DNA from: UBA11986 sp031402435 | GTDB taxonomy: Bacteria > Bacteroidota > Ignavibacteria > UBA10030 > UBA6906 | Reading direction: 5' to 3' | Length of the DNA: 64,000 nt | Assembly: GCA_031402435.1 (NCBI GenBank) | Contig: JANNSJ010000028.1 | Coordinates: 1 to 64,000 of the forward strand | Made by a program: the position numbers and the translations under genes | Shown: piece by piece, positions 1-8,630 of the stretch | Numbering within the stretch: position 1 is the stretch's first letter | Layout: each line of letters opens with the position of its first letter | Notes under the pieces: model-generated | Told to the model about the DNA's origin: nothing | Seen by the model: only the letters and a program-made list of their open reading frames with translations | The model's database searches: none

Positions 1-153
1 GACAATGCTGAGAGCAAACGATTTCGTGTTGATGGGAGGATCCCTCCACATAAAACCCGGAGAGACATTCTTTCCACCAACGACAGAACGATGAGCATGC
101 TTTATGGGAATCGGCGCTTTGTCGTTGTATGAAATACACGAACATGTAAACAT
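1..153 (-). CDS. YbhB/YbcL (PEBP-family) protein, N-terminal part, cut by the window edge
   Basis: An open frame runs from an ATG at 153 to the window edge, with an AGGAGG ribosome site 4 bp upstream. The 51 visible residues contain NVSPGFMWRDPP followed by TKSFALSIV. This matches the PEBP signature, in which an N-x-SP-x-x-x-W segment is followed by T-x-S-x-A, in the bacterial YbhB/YbcL branch of phosphatidylethanolamine-binding proteins. The ligand-site DPDAP and H-x-H motifs lie outside the window. There is no signal peptide, so it is probably cytoplasmic. It lies 43 bp downstream of the TauE/SafE gene on the same strand and is likely co-transcribed. Function is not predictable beyond the family. 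Confidence 0.75.
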   Translation of the reverse strand, partial: MFTCSCISYNDKAPIPIKHAHRSVVGGKNVSPGFMWRDPPINTKSFALSIV

Positions 154-196
154 ACAGCCTCCTTGTTTTAATGAAGCTTCACGAAAGGTGTTCAGC

Positions 197-970
197 CTAC
201 ACAATGCCCAGGGCAAGTGCTGCGGCAATGATAATCAACAGAACAGAAACAATGCGTTGAATGGCGGCGAGTGTTACCTTCTTCATGAATCTGTTCCCGA
301 CAAATGCTCCCGTCCATGCGCTGAGCGTGGCCGCAACAAGAAGCAGCACATTCTGTTGCACCCCCATTGCCGCGATATGGCCTGCATATACTGAGAGCCT
401 CGTGATATCGATGAGACAGGCAATCACGACTCCCGTTGCAATGAACGACTCCTTCGTGAGTCCCGCCCGCACCAGGAACATACTCCGCAACGCTCCTTGA
501 TGACCGGACAACCCGCCAAAGAATCCGCTTAAGACGCCCCCAAGCGGAAGGTACTTCAAGGGAATCCGAAGCGTGTCAAATGCCGGAACGGTCTCAACAA
601 CAGCAAAAATAGCCATGAGCAACGCAATGAGCAACTTGACCGGCATGATGTAGTACGATTTGCCAAACAGGTCAATCGATCCAACAGGGGGAACGTCAGC
701 AACATACACAAGAAGCATTGCACCGGCAAAGGCAGACAACAACGCCGGAATCCCAAATCGGAGAACAACGTTCCTGTCTGCATGCTTTCCAAGAAGCATG
801 AGCTTGAAGATATTGTTCAGAAAATGAACGATCGCTGTCATGGCAACAGCTACATCAGCCGGAAAGAAGAGAACAAATGCAGGGAGCAGCAACGTCCCGA
901 GACCGAACCCGGAAAAAAGAGTAAGCCCCGAAGCAAGAAGAGCAACCGCGCAAACAACCAGAAATTCCAT
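197..970 (-). CDS. TauE/SafE-family membrane permease (TSUP), copy 1
   Basis: This 257-residue integral membrane protein has about eight hydrophobic segments. A glycine-rich first helix (SGLTLFSGFGLGTLL) and a mid-protein repeat (GGVLSGFFGGLSGHQGALRS) form the two-fold duplication typical of the TauE/SafE (4-toluene sulfonate uptake) family. Members are thought to move sulfite, sulfoacetate or other small sulfur- or carbon-containing anions across the inner membrane. The ATG at 970 gives the usual family length. It follows the DUF2461 gene by 15 bp and precedes the PEBP gene, so the three probably form one transcript. It is one of three family members in the window; the substrate is unknown. 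Confidence 0.85.
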   Translation of the reverse strand: MEFLVVCAVALLASGLTLFSGFGLGTLLLPAFVLFFPADVAVAMTAIVHFLNNIFKLMLLGKHADRNVVLRFGIPALLSAFAGAMLLVYVADVPPVGSIDLFGKSYYIMPVKLLIALLMAIFAVVETVPAFDTLRIPLKYLPLGGVLSGFFGGLSGHQGALRSMFLVRAGLTKESFIATGVVIACLIDITRLSVYAGHIAAMGVQQNVLLLVAATLSAWTGAFVGNRFMKKVTLAAIQRIVSVLLIIIAAALALGIV

Positions 971-985
971 GGCAGAAGTTGTCCG

Positions 986-1693
986 TCATTTCATTGCGTT
1001 CGCCAACCACCGTACGAGCGGCATGGTATCAGCGAACACCTTGACAACGACGCCAAGGAACCGCGGCTCCATACATATCGCCTCATCGTGATACTCTTTC
1101 CCCACAAAGAACTGTTTGTGCCTGAGGTGTTCAATCATCGGATGGTCTTTGGGAAAACCAAGCGGTGCTTTTGAGAGCTTCTCTCCCTGGAGTGTCTTGA
1201 ATTCCTTCTTGAATCGTTTGTCTTCCACCACCTCAAGGAATTCTTCCGGCCGGTCAACGATGGCCTTCCTGAATGCTTTGAGTTGATCTCCCGCAGGCAT
1301 ATACACACCGCCGCCAATAAATATCTCGCCCGGCGAGATGTGCAGGTACAATCCCGGTGATTCAACCGGACCCTTGATCCCGCGCCAGTTGAATGATGCC
1401 GTGATGCTGGTCTTGTACGGAGCCTTATTTTTGCTGAACCGGACATCCCGGTAAATCCTGAAGATGGATTTCTTCGGATTGAACTCTACTTCCGATGCAA
1501 TATCCTCCATCCTGCCGGACAACGAAGCGATGAGACACTGCATCGGAAATTTCACACTCTCATCATAGACATCCTTGTGGCTCTGAAACCATGGCCGGTT
1601 GTTGTTCTTCTTGAGTCTCTTGAGAAACCCGATTCCCTCTTTCGGGAAACCGTCAAACGGAGGGAATAGGTGTCCTTCCAATAGAGGTGGCAT
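986..1693 (-). CDS. DUF2461 (TIGR02453) family protein
   Basis: The 235-residue soluble protein matches the DUF2461 family. Landmarks are an N-terminal FLKRLKKNNNRPWFQSHKDVYDE block, a central IFRIYRDVRFSKNKAPYKT block and an LHISPGEIFIGGGVYMP block. The family is widespread and has no established biochemical role. The ATG at 1693 has a GGAGACGTT ribosome site just upstream. It is the first gene of a short minus-strand run (DUF2461, TauE/SafE, PEBP). The 233 bp upstream, up to the glycosyltransferase stop, hold no other recognisable gene. Confidence 0.85.
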   Translation of the reverse strand: MPPLLEGHLFPPFDGFPKEGIGFLKRLKKNNNRPWFQSHKDVYDESVKFPMQCLIASLSGRMEDIASEVEFNPKKSIFRIYRDVRFSKNKAPYKTSITASFNWRGIKGPVESPGLYLHISPGEIFIGGGVYMPAGDQLKAFRKAIVDRPEEFLEVVEDKRFKKEFKTLQGEKLSKAPLGFPKDHPMIEHLRHKQFFVGKEYHDEAICMEPRFLGVVVKVFADTMPLVRWLANAMK

Positions 1694-1926
1694 AACGTCT
1701 CCGGTCTAGTTGATGATACGTCAGTGATGTTGTTCCATCACGTTGTTCGTCTGAACAACATAACGTTGTTGAAGAACCAAGGCGCTGTATTGTTGCGTTT
1801 CCATAGGCCACGCCATTGCAACGTCGTCTGTTCATCGTACCAGAAATGTGGGAGCCAAACTTTGCAATCCAGTATTCATGGAATTGTTCGTTTCGAACGT
1901 GATCGCCTCCTTGCCCCGGCGTTCTG

Positions 1927-3546
1927 CTACTGCTGGAAATATGTCAACGATACATCCATCGGTTGCCGTTTGTAAATGGCGAAATGATTGATCGTTGCAA
2001 TGAGCCTGTATTCAGCGAAGAGCGTTGCAAAGCGAGGGTCCATCGTATAGTAGTCGATAAAACTGAAACGCGACCTTTCCATGGGATACCGGCCTTCGGC
2101 GATGTTACTCATGAGAAGTTCCGGGGGCTTATTCAAAAGGTCGGCAATAACATTCCCGAAAAACTCACGCTCCAGCGAACCCATCTCAGAAGGAGTATGA
2201 TACGGAAACGTACCATCCGTTCGCACAGACACTCCAGCGTAAAAGTGCGGCAGGAACCAGAGCTCGGGATAGCGCGAAGACCAATCAACGCCCGCGTAGT
2301 TCACGAGAGGGAATTGAGGATCGAGAGTCGTTGAAAACAGAATAACGTTCTTCCCCTCTGCGTGTTGCTGTACGATTGGCAATAATGACGGAACAATCCC
2401 CCGCGAGGCAGAGCCAATCATAGCCTCAACCGCGGGTTTCGCCGCGCCAATCAACATAACGGTCGCTACGACACCTCCCCACCTTACCCTCCTCCACCAT
2501 ACGGTGCGCGGGAGTTGCTCCAAATGTTCAACCCATACTGCAAAGGTGAAACCGATTGACGCAATGAGGATGGCCCTTGCCGGATAGAATTGATAGCCCC
2601 ATCCTTTCCGTTGAAGCAATGCCACCAGCAACAATGCCGAACCGGCAAGATACAGTATCAACCGGGCCTGTTTGTATGTCGGGTGTGAACGCATCAACAC
2701 AAGGACGCCACCCGCGAGCAGCCAAATCCCTACCGGCTGCCGGATAATCAGATCCTCGAATGTCGCATCATAAGCACCATATGTCTGAATCACTTTGAAT
2801 ACAAGAGCAGTGTATTCCTGAAAGAAAACAACAACGGCGATCCAGTACACGCCAAGAATCGAAGCGATGATAACGTTTCCCCGATTCTTCAACAATGACG
2901 GGTTACGCGTTGCAACAACGAGATACACTTCAATCGCCACCCACAGCAGGGTGAAATGAGGTTTGATGGAAAGTCCGATCCCGGCAAGCACTCCAACAAG
3001 AAGGCTGAGCCAACCCGGCAGTTCGGTCCGTTGCGCTCTTCCTATGCCGGCAAGAATATACGGAATTGTCAGAGTCGTCATGAGGTGCTCACGCTGTCCA
3101 AAGCTGGTCCCGATATAACCGAAGTTCCCGGCAGCAACCGGAAGCAACACAAAGGAGATCATGAATAGAACAACACTCCTGGTTGCACTTGTAGAGGAGT
3201 GCATTACACGCGACAAGATCGCATTGCACAGCACCAATGAGCCGAACACCATCAGCAGCACAAATACTTTGAACACTGCTGTCGAAGGAAGTCCAAGAAT
3301 CCCGGCAAGCCAGACAGGAGGAACATTCAGGAGATAGATCAGCGGCGGATTGATATCGACAATATCCCGATAGAGTGCCGCCCCTTTCAGCATCTGTTCA
3401 GTGCCATAGAGATACCAGGCAACGTCTGGATGGACGAGATCATGCGACAGTCTGAGCATATGGAATAGAAACAGCACAGCAATGCCAAGCCAGGAAGCAA
3501 TTGCATAGCTCCCGGGCGTTGAACGGGGTGCGGGTTCGAAATTCAC
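1927..3546 (-). CDS. GT-C family membrane glycosyltransferase (PMT/ArnT-like)
   Basis: This polytopic membrane protein has about ten or more hydrophobic segments. After the first helix it carries HPDVAWYLYGTEQMLKG and YRDIVDINPPLIYLL. That is the periplasmic acidic loop and D-x-NPP-x-x-Y pattern of GT-C enzymes that use polyprenyl-phosphate sugars (PMT/ArnT/GT39 type). The GTG at 3546 was chosen as start: it overlaps the TGA of the upstream HEAT gene (GTGA) and has GGGAG 4 bp before it. An ATG at 3663 would overlap that gene by 120 bp. It is the last gene of a coupled trio with a PLP decarboxylase and a HEAT protein. Acceptor and sugar are unknown. Confidence 0.8.
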   Translation of the reverse strand: MNFEPAPRSTPGSYAIASWLGIAVLFLFHMLRLSHDLVHPDVAWYLYGTEQMLKGAALYRDIVDINPPLIYLLNVPPVWLAGILGLPSTAVFKVFVLLMVFGSLVLCNAILSRVMHSSTSATRSVVLFMISFVLLPVAAGNFGYIGTSFGQREHLMTTLTIPYILAGIGRAQRTELPGWLSLLVGVLAGIGLSIKPHFTLLWVAIEVYLVVATRNPSLLKNRGNVIIASILGVYWIAVVVFFQEYTALVFKVIQTYGAYDATFEDLIIRQPVGIWLLAGGVLVLMRSHPTYKQARLILYLAGSALLLVALLQRKGWGYQFYPARAILIASIGFTFAVWVEHLEQLPRTVWWRRVRWGGVVATVMLIGAAKPAVEAMIGSASRGIVPSLLPIVQQHAEGKNVILFSTTLDPQFPLVNYAGVDWSSRYPELWFLPHFYAGVSVRTDGTFPYHTPSEMGSLEREFFGNVIADLLNKPPELLMSNIAEGRYPMERSRFSFIDYYTMDPRFATLFAEYRLIATINHFAIYKRQPMDVSLTYFQQ

Positions 3547-4067
3547 CGGGCTCCCAACTCTGTCAGGAGCTTTCTGCCACGGCTCTTCATTGCTGGACTT
3601 CCATCTCCTGTCAGCGTTCTCAATTGCTTTATGATACCGGGCCGCAACCCCGCGTCCTGGCAAGCCATATCGGCGAGGGCTTGCATGGCAAACGTCTTTA
3701 CGATGCTGCTCCTGTCGGAGAGATATTCATTCATGAGCACCACAACCTTCTTTCGCTCAGGCTTGCTGAGGTCAAGCCGTGAGACGAGTTGTGCAACATG
3801 CCATCGCACTTCCTTCTGTTCAATCTTTGCCACATGGTTGAGAAGCCTGGCTTTATGCGGACGGAGAAAGTCGGGACGCAATATGGTAATCTTCTCCACA
3901 GCATCCGCAGCACGCATGCGCACCAACGGATCATCCGCAAGCATGCAGTCAAAGAGAGAAGCGAACAACCGTGAATCGGCAAGCACATCTGCAATGACTT
4001 CCTCGGACTTCCCGATCGACCGGCGATCTCCTCCACTGAGTTGTTTGAGAAGATCGGGTTTCTTCAT
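3543..4067 (-). CDS. HEAT-repeat protein
   Basis: This 174-residue all-helical protein has HEAT-like repeats: DDPLVRMRAADAVEKI, QKEVRWHVAQLVSRL and RSSIVKTFAMQALADMA each end a helical pair. Such repeats act as protein-binding scaffolds. No catalytic motif or signal peptide is present. Its ATG overlaps the stop of the PLP decarboxylase (ATGA), and its own TGA overlaps the GTG of the glycosyltransferase, so the three genes are translationally coupled. It may bind one of its operon partners, but that is inference from position. Confidence 0.75.
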   Translation of the reverse strand: MKKPDLLKQLSGGDRRSIGKSEEVIADVLADSRLFASLFDCMLADDPLVRMRAADAVEKITILRPDFLRPHKARLLNHVAKIEQKEVRWHVAQLVSRLDLSKPERKKVVVLMNEYLSDRSSIVKTFAMQALADMACQDAGLRPGIIKQLRTLTGDGSPAMKSRGRKLLTELGAR

Positions 4068-5458
4068 TGTGAAGTGATGTGAAGAATGGCATTCGTTGCA
4101 TCATTCAGGATATCCCAAATCCGGTCTATCCAATCAAGATGTTCAGGCTTCATCAATACGGAGCGCAGGCAAGTTACAGTGTCACGGTCTTTTTCCATTC
4201 CTGCGGGCAGATCGAAGAACGCGAGCGGCAACTCAGCCAGTGCAAGATGAAGATTGTGCCGGGCTGCCTCGTGAAAAATTCGCCGGGAGATTTCAGACGA
4301 TTCACTCACTCGACTTGCACGCGGCATCCAGACAGCAATATCAAGCTCGGGCGTAAAGGCAGTCACGAAGCGTTCGTCCGCTTGCAGTTTGCCATACAGC
4401 GCGAGCGCAGCCGAGCGGCTGCTGCTCAACATGCGGGCGAACTCTCCACCCTTTACAAGAGGGAACAACCTCTGTGTTGCCCAGAGTCCGACAGCACCAG
4501 CACCGGGACGTGAACATTCAAGCCCGATCTCACCAAGGTGCAGATCCCCAGAGGTGAAGTAGGTATACGGTGAGTCATGCTTGTAGAACCGGCCCACAGC
4601 GGGATCCTTGAAGATGACGCACCCGCATCCGTATGGCTGCAGCCCATGCTTGTGCGGATCGATCACTATGGAATCAACTTCGCTGAGACAATCGTACGTT
4701 CGTCTTGCGTCTGGTGCAAGGTTGTCTGTCAAACCAAAGTATCCGCCGTATGCAGCATCAGCATGAATGCGAAAGCCGTACTTCTTGCGAAGGTCCAGCA
4801 ACCTCGACAACGGATCAACGGACCCGATCGCTGTGGTGCCAATCGTTGCAACGACAGTCCCGACATTCCACTTTTCAAGATGGATCGTCAACGCTTCAAC
4901 ATCAAGCCTTCCGTTCCGGTCACAGGAAATGGATTCAAACTCCAAACCAATCACGCCGCTGATGCGTCTGTGAGTATAGTGCGCCTGCTCAGAAGCCACG
5001 ATCTTTTTACCGGGATGAAGCTGTCCTGCAACCCACAACGCTTCAAGGTTTGCCATTGTCCCGCCACCGCACAAATGCCCGAGGTGGTTCTCCCAGCCGA
5101 ACATACGTGCGATTTCTGCAACCGCTTCTTTCTCCATTGCCGAGCTGGCGCGTCCACCGTCGAGCGCATGGTTATTCGGATTGATCCACATGGCAAGGGC
5201 ATACGCAATCCGGGCGACGGGATGCGGCGACTTGAGCATCTGTCCGGCATACAGTGGATGAAAGTATGGATAGTTGTCTTGAAGACGCGTCGCAACTTCC
5301 AATAGTACTTTCTCCATCGCCCCTGTATCTGGCGATGCCGTCGGGGAAAACGGAAGATCGGCGAACCCTCCTTCGAGCTTGTCGAGGGAGGAGCGCAAGA
5401 TACGGAGGCTGTCTTTTTCCAGGAGATTCTGCAATGGAAGGGCTACGCTATTGAACAT
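4064..5458 (-). CDS. Group II pyridoxal-phosphate-dependent decarboxylase
   Basis: The 464-residue fold-type I PLP enzyme belongs to the glutamate/aromatic amino acid/aspartate decarboxylase family. Visible landmarks are the cofactor-stacking HLCGGGTMANLEAL region, HADAAYGGY with the Asp that contacts the pyridine nitrogen, and IDPHKHGLQPYGCG with the Schiff-base Lys. Length fits the family. The substrate (glutamate, aspartate, tyrosine or other) cannot be told from these motifs. The ribosome site before the ATG at 5458 is weak. The stop overlaps the start of the HEAT gene, making this the first gene of a coupled trio. Confidence 0.85.
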   Translation of the reverse strand: MFNSVALPLQNLLEKDSLRILRSSLDKLEGGFADLPFSPTASPDTGAMEKVLLEVATRLQDNYPYFHPLYAGQMLKSPHPVARIAYALAMWINPNNHALDGGRASSAMEKEAVAEIARMFGWENHLGHLCGGGTMANLEALWVAGQLHPGKKIVASEQAHYTHRRISGVIGLEFESISCDRNGRLDVEALTIHLEKWNVGTVVATIGTTAIGSVDPLSRLLDLRKKYGFRIHADAAYGGYFGLTDNLAPDARRTYDCLSEVDSIVIDPHKHGLQPYGCGCVIFKDPAVGRFYKHDSPYTYFTSGDLHLGEIGLECSRPGAGAVGLWATQRLFPLVKGGEFARMLSSSRSAALALYGKLQADERFVTAFTPELDIAVWMPRASRVSESSEISRRIFHEAARHNLHLALAELPLAFFDLPAGMEKDRDTVTCLRSVLMKPEHLDWIDRIWDILNDATNAILHITSQ

Positions 5459-5501
5459 CCCACAAGAACATCATTTCTCATTCTTCGTTACGCAATGTCT
5501 T

Positions 5502-6260
5502 TCATCCCCATCTTCCCCACATCAACTTCACAATCGTTGCCAGCACAACCGTAATATACAAAGGCCGGATGAACTGTACACCTCTCTTCATCGCCAGACT
5601 CGAACCAATCCGTGCGCCGATGATTTGCCCTACAGCCATACACGCCCCGCCTGCGAACCAGATATATCCGCCAATGAAGAATACCACAAACGACACAATG
5701 TTGCTGGTAAAATTCATCACCTTGGTGTAGCCTGTTGCTTTCATCAGATCGAAACCCAGGCCGAACACAAGCAGGATCGTCCAGAATGATCCCGCACCCG
5801 GACCGAAGAAGCCATCGTAGAATCCAAGCCCAACACCAGCCAGAATGTAGAACGCCCTCTCTGAAATTTTTGGGACAGAACTCACTTCACCGAGTCGGGG
5901 AGTGAAGAACGCGTACAACGCAATGACAAGCAGGAGGAATGGGACGACGTCCGAGAGTACATCCGAGTCAAGCATCTGCACTGTCCAGGCGCCCGCCGCG
6001 GCCCCGATCAACGTACACACGATTCCCAGCTTCGCACTCCGTGCATCAACCACGCCACGGCGGGAATAATAGAGTGATGCAGTGAAACTTCCAAAGCTTG
6101 ATTGAAACTTGTTCGTGCCGAGCGCGAGTTTCGGCGGGAGACCAATCGAGAGGAGCACAGGCAACGTGATCAACCCGCCACCGCCTGCAACTGCATCCAC
6201 AAGTCCGGCGAAGAGACCCGTGAAGAACAACAGCGGCAGAAGCCAGAGTGAGTCGGACAT
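5502..6260 (-). CDS. TauE/SafE-family membrane permease (TSUP), copy 2
   Basis: The 252-residue polytopic protein opens with LFFTGLFAGLVDAVAGGGGLITLPVLL, the hallmark glycine-rich first helix of the TauE/SafE family. A second copy of the motif, GFYDGFFGPGAGSFW, lies after the midpoint. The ATG at 6260 is chosen because it directly follows the stop of the barrel gene at 6262. A longer reading from 6434 would overlap that gene by 170 bp and adds no family sequence. It is the last gene of the kinase-like/phosphatase/barrel operon. This subgroup (DAVAGGGGLITLP) is often annotated YfcA-like; the substrate is unknown. Confidence 0.87.
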   Translation of the reverse strand: MSDSLWLLPLLFFTGLFAGLVDAVAGGGGLITLPVLLSIGLPPKLALGTNKFQSSFGSFTASLYYSRRGVVDARSAKLGIVCTLIGAAAGAWTVQMLDSDVLSDVVPFLLLVIALYAFFTPRLGEVSSVPKISERAFYILAGVGLGFYDGFFGPGAGSFWTILLVFGLGFDLMKATGYTKVMNFTSNIVSFVVFFIGGYIWFAGGACMAVGQIIGARIGSSLAMKRGVQFIRPLYITVVLATIVKLMWGRWG

Positions 6261-6261
6261 G

Positions 6262-7407
6262 TTAGAATGAGAAACCGATGCCGGCGTTGATGACAAGCCC
6301 ATCCACCGATGATGCAGCAAGAACAGAGATCGTGAGATCACGGCTGAGCGGAGCGAACCAGAATCCACCGCCAGTATCCGTATGCCAATCACCTGACGAA
6401 TCACCTTCATACCACACGCGGCCCGCATCTGCAAGCAACAGAATGCCGACTTCAGTCGGGACGAGAACCTTCAAACGGAACATCGATATTCTGAGATCGA
6501 CACTTCCGAGAACAGAAGCATCACCGGAAAACCGCTGGAGACGGTATCCCCTTAACGACTGTGGACCACCAAGGAAGGCAGCTTCATGGAACGGAAACTT
6601 TCCGTGCAGCTTCTCACCCCTCACGTGTACTCCGACGACGAAGTCTCTCAACAATGTATCGCCGATGAAAAATCGGAGGTCCCCCGCAATTCTCTGGAAT
6701 GGATGGCTCCGGGAGAATGCATCAGCGTAGTTCCACCCTTCAAGCCGCACATACAGACCACGACTTGGAAAGAGAGGATGATTTCGGGAATCGACTCCGA
6801 AAGAGAGCCCTGCGCCAACAATCGTTTTGTCGTTGACGATTTTATCAGCCTGCGCCACGGTCAAGAAACGGATACCGCGTTGCCGGAGCTGAAAATGCTC
6901 CACAAGAGTTTCAAACCCAAGGGAAACAACCTTGTTTAGTCGATACTTCAGCGAGGGATGAAGCGTATATTCGTTGGAGTTCACCGAATAGAACGCCACG
7001 TTCTCCTGCGCCTTGCTACGAGCGCTTGAATTGCCAAACCCGTAGAAGTTGAGGACTTCGAGTTGTGAGGCGTGCGCATAGATTTCGAGATCCACCTTAT
7101 GCAGTAATGACGGGAAGTGTGCCGTATACACAAACTGATACGCTCCGGTCTTAAACGTAAAGCCGCCGACAAGGTCCATCCTGTACAGATACGGAATCTT
7201 ACGAAAACCAAACTCATACAGCCTCGGTCCACCGCCAATCAACAGACCTTCGTATGTGGCATAGTTGAGTAGAGGAGCAAACGACCAATCATGTCCGTAG
7301 TCGCGGGGCGGCTGGTACTTGGCGATCTCATCCTCCTCCTGGCACCAGGCGGATGTTGCGATACACACAAGAATGATGAACGGCGCTATGTGCAAACGTC
7401 GTGTCAT
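6262..7407 (-). CDS. Omp85/BamA-TamA-type outer-membrane beta-barrel protein
   Basis: A signal peptide (about residues 1-21, ending AWCQ) is followed by a protein that is almost entirely amphipathic beta strands. It carries the surface-antigen (D15/Omp85) features: GLSFGVDSRNHPLFPSRGLYVRLEG, then the loop-6-like AFLGGPQSLRGYRLQRFSGD with its RGY core. Length (381 residues) covers the barrel without the usual chain of POTRA domains. The ATG at 7407 is used; a TTG at 7413 that overlaps the phosphatase stop is an alternative. It lies immediately after the phosphatase gene. It may insert or export a partner rather than serve general BamA function. Confidence 0.82.
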   Translation of the reverse strand: MTRRLHIAPFIILVCIATSAWCQEEDEIAKYQPPRDYGHDWSFAPLLNYATYEGLLIGGGPRLYEFGFRKIPYLYRMDLVGGFTFKTGAYQFVYTAHFPSLLHKVDLEIYAHASQLEVLNFYGFGNSSARSKAQENVAFYSVNSNEYTLHPSLKYRLNKVVSLGFETLVEHFQLRQRGIRFLTVAQADKIVNDKTIVGAGLSFGVDSRNHPLFPSRGLYVRLEGWNYADAFSRSHPFQRIAGDLRFFIGDTLLRDFVVGVHVRGEKLHGKFPFHEAAFLGGPQSLRGYRLQRFSGDASVLGSVDLRISMFRLKVLVPTEVGILLLADAGRVWYEGDSSGDWHTDTGGGFWFAPLSRDLTISVLAASSVDGLVINAGIGFSF

Positions 7408-7409
7408 GA

Positions 7410-8630
7410 TCAATTCATTAACATGCCGTTGATATCGAGCCAGAATTCTTTTTTGCCTCCGCCCATATCCAGCCAGTCGCCACCCTTTCCGTTGAAGAAT
7501 TTTATCCGGAGTTTATCTCTTTCAAACTGCAATTGCACAAAACCTCCGAATGATTCACCCTCCTTCTTTGGATCAGTTTGCGCTGAAGTATACACGGAGG
7601 GTGGCGATGGAAACTTCACGCGTGTTGGCTTTGAACCCGCACCCGAGACAACGTGAACGCTTGGAAATTCTGGGTTATCAACGTTTCGTTCGGGGTAGTT
7701 CAAGAGCTGGAGTGAATGTTCGTGCCCCGCAAGCGTAAGCTGCAACCGAACGCCCGCCGAATGAATCACCGCTTTCACCGAGTCAACATACTGTTTGTAT
7801 TTCTCAGCGCAGAGATCTTCCGGGTCAATGGAGTTTTTGAACCAGGCCATGGCATTGGAATCCTTGTCGCAGTTTGTGAGATAGTCAACGCTGTTCGTCT
7901 CATCATTCCAAACAGAGTACCCTCCATGCTCCCCCACCGAATAGAATGGGTGATGCGTACAGAGTATGCGCCACCTGACTCCAGTCTGGAGCTTTGATGA
8001 CCGAAGAAGCTTTTCAAGGCTGTCGAGAACAGGACGCCACGAAGAAGGATGTGTCCTCAACGGCAGAGCCGAATCGAAAAAGATGAATTGCACGCTATCA
8101 GCGGAGCCGGGCTCTACAGCATACGTTGCCTGGGACGGCATCTTATAATAGTACGTCCAGTCCTCAAGCGCCGCTTCCCGTTCGTTTCCTTTGTTTGTAA
8201 GGCCAATCGGAGCCTCCTCGAACGAAATCAATCCAAAGAGATAGCTTCCTTCAACGAGGTTCCGGGCATAATAATCATGGTTCCCGGCAATCGCATGGAC
8301 GTTTTTCTTTCCAAGCCCTCGCATGGGTTCCTTGAACGGGCCAAGGATTTTCTTCGCCTTTGATTGGGCATCATCCACTCTTCCGTTCAGTCCGGTATTG
8401 TAGAAATTGTCTCCAAGAAAAATCATCGCATCAAACACACCGCCGTCATGCCGGCCCGTGTACATATCCGTTGCATAACTCCCGTTAGCCCGCAGGATAC
8501 CGCCTGATTCACCTGCATCGCCGATGGCAAGAACCGTCAGCGGGTGGTTGTGTTTCTCAGCCTCATACGTCATGGCGCAGGATGCAAACAGCGCGCAGAA
8601 GAAAGCAAAACCAATCGAGCGACTAATCAT
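7410..8630 (-). CDS. Calcineurin-like (purple acid type) phosphatase lipoprotein
   Basis: The 406-residue metallophosphoesterase carries the ordered metal-binding motifs IGDAGE (about residue 37), LGDNFY, GNHDYY, CTHHPFY and AGHEHSLQ. The spacing resembles acid phosphatase type 5 enzymes. The N-terminus (MISRSIGFAFFCALFASC) is a lipoprotein signal with the lipid-accepting Cys at residue 18, so it is expected to be membrane-anchored in the envelope. The ATG at 8630 is chosen because it starts this signal and overlaps the previous stop by 8 bp; longer frames add unrelated residues. It sits between a kinase-like lipoprotein and a beta-barrel gene. The substrate is unknown. Confidence 0.85.
   Translation of the reverse strand: MISRSIGFAFFCALFASCAMTYEAEKHNHPLTVLAIGDAGESGGILRANGSYATDMYTGRHDGGVFDAMIFLGDNFYNTGLNGRVDDAQSKAKKILGPFKEPMRGLGKKNVHAIAGNHDYYARNLVEGSYLFGLISFEEAPIGLTNKGNEREAALEDWTYYYKMPSQATYAVEPGSADSVQFIFFDSALPLRTHPSSWRPVLDSLEKLLRSSKLQTGVRWRILCTHHPFYSVGEHGGYSVWNDETNSVDYLTNCDKDSNAMAWFKNSIDPEDLCAEKYKQYVDSVKAVIHSAGVRLQLTLAGHEHSLQLLNYPERNVDNPEFPSVHVVSGAGSKPTRVKFPSPPSVYTSAQTDPKKEGESFGGFVQLQFERDKLRIKFFNGKGGDWLDMGGGKKEFWLDINGMLMN

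Noticed and set aside
1653..1835. 60-codon minus-strand frame upstream of DUF2461
   Set aside because: Overlaps the DUF2461 start, and has an Arg-rich random composition and no ribosome site.
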